From Dyadobacter sp. SG02 (GTDB lineage Bacteria; Bacteroidota; Bacteroidia; Cytophagales; Spirosomataceae), in assembly GCF_900109045.1 (NCBI RefSeq), contig NZ_FNYL01000001.1:186001-250000 (forward strand): a stretch of 64,000 bases of DNA, read 5' to 3'. A program made the position numbers and the translations under genes. The notes under the pieces are model-generated. The model was not told the DNA's origin and did not search any database. It was given only the letters and a program-made list of their open reading frames with translations. Shown here one piece after another: positions 61,165-64,000 of the stretch; the stretch's first letter is position 1, and each line of letters begins with the position of its first letter.

Positions 61165-61570
61165 TTAAATGATATACAAGTTACTAAAACAAGGCCGATT
61201 TTGAAAGAAACCGAGTGTTTATTTCTGCTGCTTTCGAATGTGTCCCAATACAAAACCCACTATTTTTTTTGTAACTTCTTATCCTTTGTATAAGCAACAG
61301 TAATTCAATAAGTTAAGCCTATTTTCTCCCGAAAAAGTTTTGTATCTGAGGATACAAATTTCTTATCAGCATAGCTCCACCGGTTTTTAGGGTCACAAAC
61401 CCATTTTTGATTTTGTAACTTTTTATCCTAGCGATAAGAATTTCTTATCTTTTTTTATCATTGATTCTCAACACTTTAAAGTGTAATAAATAAGAAAGAT
61501 AAGAAGTTACAAAAATTATAGAGCTTTTTGGGAAGGGGGTTTGGGGGAATTCCCCGGCCTCCCTCGAAGG
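61165..61570. promoter_or_regulatory. AT-rich non-coding control region with TTCTTATC repeats
   Basis: No ORF. The octamer TTCTTATC or its reverse occurs five times: 61276-61283, 61360-61367, 61433-61440, 61442-61449 and 61498-61505. Two form a perfect 17-bp palindrome (61433-61449). TTTTGTAACTTCTTATC at 61267-61283 has an exact inverse at 61498-61514 and a one-mismatch direct copy at 61411-61427. TTTGTATC/GATACAAA (61339-61358) is another inverted repeat. It lies between the terminator of the regulatory genes and the start of the structural operon, so it probably holds the late promoter with operators, or a replication origin. Confidence 0.7.
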
Positions 61571-61600
61571 CAAAAAAAAGGCGACCTGTGAGGGTCGCCT
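61571..61600 (-). terminator. Rho-independent terminator of the regulatory operon
   Basis: AGGCGACC (61579-61586) pairs with GGTCGCCT (61593-61600), 6-nt loop. Read leftward it is followed by TTTTTTTTG. It ends the transcript of the genes at 61624-63036 and isolates the late operon. Confidence 0.92.
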
Positions 61601-61623
61601 GGATAATCGGCCTTTGTATTTTT

Positions 61624-61866
61624 TTAAGAGTACGTTGCAGCTACGGTATCGGTTTCTTTCGTCGACTGATCGACAAGAATATTCCCTCTGGCGCTCAGCT
61701 GTAACGGACGCGGGTTCACGGGTATCTGAATATTGTTAAACCCATGGTTGATTCCGTCTGTGCTGCTTTTGTCCCGCAAGCTAAGCCTGGCCCAAAGAAC
61801 ACCGTCGATGCTCTCAAAGCCAATAATTTCCATTTGATCGAGTGATTTAAATGATGCTGTCTTCAT
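61624..61866 (-). CDS. Small phage protein of unknown function
   Basis: 80 aa, strand-rich: MKTASFKSLDQMEIIGFESI, GVLWARLSLRDKSSTDGINH, then RPLQLSARGNILVDQSTKET. It is the last gene before the terminator of the regulatory operon. No family recognised. Confidence 0.6.
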   Translation of the reverse strand: MKTASFKSLDQMEIIGFESIDGVLWARLSLRDKSSTDGINHGFNNIQIPVNPRPLQLSARGNILVDQSTKETDTVAATYS

Positions 61867-61919
61867 TTGAAGTGATCGTTATAAGTAGTTGAACATTGCT
61901 TAATTGGCGAACGTGGGTT

Positions 61920-62333
61920 TCAGCTTCTAATCTTGTGCATAAGGTCCAGCATTTGCACCTCAGTTTTCGCCACGTCGACGAGCACCTTCACGCTTTCATT
62001 GATCGCCTGCGCCTGGGGGATGAATGCGGGATTGCCTTTCAGTTGTCGGATATTGTCCATGATAATATCCTTGATCTCACCGGCGCCGGCCAAAGCCTTA
62101 ATCTCCACGGCTGGTATGGTGGGTGGGTCATTGTCGGCCGGCAGGAAACTTTCGATCAGCTTTAATGCATTTACCGTATCGACCTCGAAGATTTTTTTAT
62201 CTGTCGCAATCAATAGCCTGTCTTCCGAAATACGGAAACTTGCCACTTTATGATGGGTAGCATTCACAAGGAAGCTATTCCCGACCATCGCTTTCGTCTT
62301 ACTTTCAATCGATTGTATTGTTGCAGTTGTCAT
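61920..62333 (-). CDS. Phage protein of unknown function (regulatory operon)
   Basis: 137 aa, mixed alpha/beta: SFRISEDRLLIATDKKIFEV, DTVNALKLIESFLPADNDPP, and a helical C-terminus (QAINESVKVLVDVAKTEVQM). Its start overlaps the 3' end of the SANT-repeat gene by 29 bp, so the two are co-translated. Role unknown. Confidence 0.62.
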   Translation of the reverse strand: MTTATIQSIESKTKAMVGNSFLVNATHHKVASFRISEDRLLIATDKKIFEVDTVNALKLIESFLPADNDPPTIPAVEIKALAGAGEIKDIIMDNIRQLKGNPAFIPQAQAINESVKVLVDVAKTEVQMLDLMHKIRS

Positions 62334-63036
62334 TGTCTGGCTTTTTAAGTGCTCTGTTTAATTTTAACTGTGCCCGTTTGAATTCGATCAACTCGGGATA
62401 CTTCAAAAATGTCGGTATCTGATCCGTGTGGTTTTTCCCCGTCAGGGTCATGGCCACCCAACCATCTTTGTAATGCAGGGATCCGCTGTTTCGTAGGATG
62501 GTATTACATCGAGCCTTGTGCTTCTCATCATCAATAATCGCACGGATCTCGGCCGGACTCCGTAACAACCCCAGCAGCTTTCGCTTTTTATTGATCGTTC
62601 TACGCCCAAACTTCCTGATCGAATCCGGGAACATTTCATTCATCAGCTCGCCGATCTCGACGTCGCCAATGGTGCGATAATTCTCAACCAGGAAGGCAAC
62701 CTGATCACCTGACCATTCGTCCGGCTTTTCGTTTCGTTGCAACCCCAGCTCATAAATTTTGTTGCGTACAACGGTCAGCGTTTTCTGCAAATGTGCGGCG
62801 ATTTCACGATTTGTGAGCTTGTCGATATTCTCCCGCAAGAAGTCGATATCGGCATCGGAGAATTTCGATTTGATTCCGGAGCGCGGGGCTAGATCCTCCC
62901 GGGTTAATCCCATTTTACTGATCATCACCGATACCGCCTGCACCGGCCGGCCGATAGCCGCGGCCAATTCCCGGCTGGTTTTATCGAGATTTTCCCGAAC
63001 AAATTCCTTTTCCTGCTCCGACCAAAAGCGTTTCAT
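62305..63036 (-). CDS. Three-repeat SANT/Myb-like DNA-binding protein
   Basis: 243 aa. Three similar helical repeats lie at about 4-45, 58-100 and 107-160: FWSEQEKEFVRENLDKTSRE, KFSDADIDFLRENIDKLTNR and EWSGDQVAFLVENYRTIGDV, each ending in a K..GL recognition-like helix (SKMGL, YELGL, KLLGL). The C-terminal part has DGWVAMTLTGKNHTDQIP and a basic tail. Such repeats bind DNA; HTH-type phage regulators of late genes have similar size. It is in the operon directly before the repeat-rich control region, so it is a good candidate for the factor that binds there. Confidence 0.75.
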   Translation of the reverse strand: MKRFWSEQEKEFVRENLDKTSRELAAAIGRPVQAVSVMISKMGLTREDLAPRSGIKSKFSDADIDFLRENIDKLTNREIAAHLQKTLTVVRNKIYELGLQRNEKPDEWSGDQVAFLVENYRTIGDVEIGELMNEMFPDSIRKFGRRTINKKRKLLGLLRSPAEIRAIIDDEKHKARCNTILRNSGSLHYKDGWVAMTLTGKNHTDQIPTFLKYPELIEFKRAQLKLNRALKKPDNDNCNNTID

Positions 63037-63061
63037 AGAGGTTCGATGCTGTTAAAGTCAA

Positions 63062-63286
63062 TTATTTGTTTAGAGCTAAAATGAGCGCGTCTGCCATTCG
63101 TACCGCAGCTTCCTCCATCCCTAACCGATACGGAGATTGTGAGCTATTTGCCACAATCCCAGCCATAGCTACTGCCGCAAAGTATTCGCGCTTTGTGAGC
63201 CCTGGCTCATGCAAGAATGTTCCTCTTTCCAGCACTTCGGCAAATCCGGTGGCCGGACTATTGCCGTCAGTTTTTTTTTCTTCCAT
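63062..63286 (-). CDS. Small phage protein of unknown function
   Basis: 74 aa: MEEKKTDGNSPATGFAEVLE at the start and YRLGMEEAAVRMADALILAL at the end, helical. The LTKREYFAAVAMAGIVANSS segment recalls short proteins common in Bacteroidota phage early or middle regions. Function unknown; 25 bp from the next gene. Confidence 0.6.
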   Translation of the reverse strand: MEEKKTDGNSPATGFAEVLERGTFLHEPGLTKREYFAAVAMAGIVANSSQSPYRLGMEEAAVRMADALILALNK

Positions 63287-63328
63287 GCTCTTAATTTTGG
63301 TTTGAGTGTAAATAGGGGTTCGACTCTG

Positions 63329-63535
63329 TTAAAGTTTACTGTCTTGTAAGAATGAATCCGTTTTGCACGTCGGGCATCCGTAGAAGCTGTTTTCTCCTTT
63401 GCCCAGTAACTCCAATTCGATCAACCCGTCACATGGATATTCTTCGCAATCGGTTTGTGGATTCAGATCGATAAAAATTTGGTCGCATTCTCCGCATTTG
63501 CATAGCGGGGCGGCTTCTTGGCTTGGCGCTTCCAT
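63329..63535 (-). CDS. Small Cys-rich, zinc-ribbon-like protein
   Basis: 68 aa from M at 63535; the frame is open to 63634 but that part lies inside the methyltransferase gene. Cysteine pairs in CKCGECDQIF and YGCPTCKTDS, with two more Cys between (DCEEYPCDG), fit a zinc ribbon. Possibly a small DNA- or protein-binding factor. It follows the methyltransferase gene by 20 bp, probably in the same operon. Confidence 0.65.
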   Translation of the reverse strand: MEAPSQEAAPLCKCGECDQIFIDLNPQTDCEEYPCDGLIELELLGKGENSFYGCPTCKTDSFLQDSKL

Positions 63536-63555
63536 TTGAATAGGGAATGATTGAA

Positions 63556-64000
63556 TTAGAAAATTGTCAGTTGCTGTATGTGCTTTTGGTACCTCTTGCA
63601 CCCTTCGGCGAAATATCCTGGATCGTTTTCGCATCCCCAGTAGTCAAAACCCAAGTCATGCGCGGCTATTCTTGATGACTGACTCCCCATGTGCGTATCG
63701 AGAATCTTATCGACTGGCTTCGCATAGTTTCGAAGTATCCACTCGTAGAGCGCAGTCGGCTTTTGCGTAGGGTGAATTTTAACTTCTCCCCTGGAATTGT
63801 TCAGATAACCGAACCCGATCCAGTCATATTTGAATTTCCGAACTGAACTGGAAAAGGAAGTCCACGCCAACTCACAATCAGCGAAATCACTCTTATCCGT
63901 GCCTTTTTTGTCCCAAACAATGAAACACGGCGTAGGCGTAAGATGATCGATGAAGTAATTCCCGCCCCAGATGATCTGATGCTTGCTCACCCGGAATAAT
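63556..64000 (-). CDS. DNA adenine/cytosine methyltransferase, N-terminus outside window
   Basis: The frame stays open to the right edge (LFRVSKHQIIWGGNYFIDHL), so 144+ residues are seen. Motifs: FIVWDKKGTDKSDFADCELA (motif following the catalytic region), KIHPTQKPTALYEWILRNYA, and DKILDTHMGSQSSRIAAHDL (FxGxG-type AdoMet motif) near the C-terminus. Having the AdoMet motif last, after the catalytic region, is the beta-class order of N4/N6 methyltransferases. The DPPY-type motif would lie upstream, outside the window. It may protect phage DNA from host restriction. Confidence 0.85.
   Translation of the reverse strand, partial: LFRVSKHQIIWGGNYFIDHLTPTPCFIVWDKKGTDKSDFADCELAWTSFSSSVRKFKYDWIGFGYLNNSRGEVKIHPTQKPTALYEWILRNYAKPVDKILDTHMGSQSSRIAAHDLGFDYWGCENDPGYFAEGCKRYQKHIQQLTIF

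Larger units (their letters stand above)
28035..64000. mobile_element. Prophage (probable siphovirus), right end outside window
   Basis: Starts at the 3' end of tRNA-Ser with an integrase gene pointing inward. It contains terminase, portal, capsid, protease, tail, lysis and regulatory genes. Almost all structural genes run leftward in one block from about 63 kb to 29.5 kb; one three-gene cassette runs rightward. Packaging, head and tail genes look intact, so it may be inducible. The second attachment site, the repressor and the replication genes are not in view. The exact left boundary is inferred from the tRNA. Confidence 0.93.

Noticed and set aside
1..64000. CRISPR array, reverse transcriptase/diversity-generating element, insertion sequence or rRNA
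   Set aside because: I looked for regularly spaced repeats, RT motifs, transposase motifs with terminal repeats and rRNA segments and found none.

Overview
The window looks like a chromosome segment of a Bacteroidota bacterium, probably of the order Cytophagales (a Dyadobacter-like genus is a guess). The signs are a PorV-like type IX secretion protein, a TonB-dependent receptor with a carboxypeptidase-regulatory-like N-terminus, two LytS/LytTR two-component pairs, several TAnnTTTG-type -7 promoter boxes, and starts that mostly lack Shine-Dalgarno sequences. It falls into two parts: host chromosome (1 to about 28,035) and a prophage (about 28,035 to beyond 64,000).

The host part is a mosaic of short operons. 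It holds a CLC chloride channel; a secreted propeller-like protein followed by a lipoprotein whose signal-peptide codons contain an intrinsic-terminator structure; a LytS/LytTR pair; a START-domain protein; an orphan HigA-like regulator behind a perfect 21-bp palindrome; PorV; a PhyH dioxygenase divergent from an AraC regulator; and a 2H phosphoesterase. Next come a broken Fic gene (catalytic motif intact, N-terminus gone) facing a 55-aa peptide with a Fic-inhibitor-like SxxxEG motif, a gamma-glutamyltransferase-like enzyme, a VOC-GNAT fusion, an ankyrin protein, two GNAT acetyltransferases, an AlkZ/YcaQ-like protein, an SDR-like protein without the YxxxK pair, a PAS-LuxR regulator, a single-domain response regulator, and a TonB receptor divergent from a second LytS/LytTR pair. 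The block ends at an intact tRNA-Ser(UGA).

The prophage begins at the 3' end of the tRNA-Ser gene, with a tyrosine recombinase whose active site is strongly altered. A strong bidirectional terminator separates it from a long leftward structural operon. Read in the direction of transcription (high to low coordinates) the order is: regulatory genes with a three-repeat SANT/Myb-like protein and a DNA methyltransferase cut by the window edge; a terminator; a 400-bp non-coding region carrying five copies of TTCTTATC; two unknown genes; S49 protease fused to a scaffold-like tail; major capsid; small head or tail genes; small and large terminase; portal; connector-like genes; very large tail proteins; a Tad2-like (anti-Thoeris) candidate; a unimolecular-spanin candidate; a tail fibre with an SGNH hydrolase domain; holin-like and DUF5675 lysis genes; hub-like proteins; and finally the 1105-aa tape measure. 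A tape measure of that length implies a long tail, so a siphovirus or myovirus; no sheath gene was recognised, which favours a siphovirus. The module order is unusual: capsid before terminase, tape measure last.

Inside this leftward operon lies one rightward cassette (53.8-55.2 kb) with its own promoter. An 18-bp palindrome fills the space between its -33 and -7 boxes, as expected for a repressor-controlled accessory ('moron') locus. Phage repressor, excision and replication genes are not visible and probably lie beyond the right edge.
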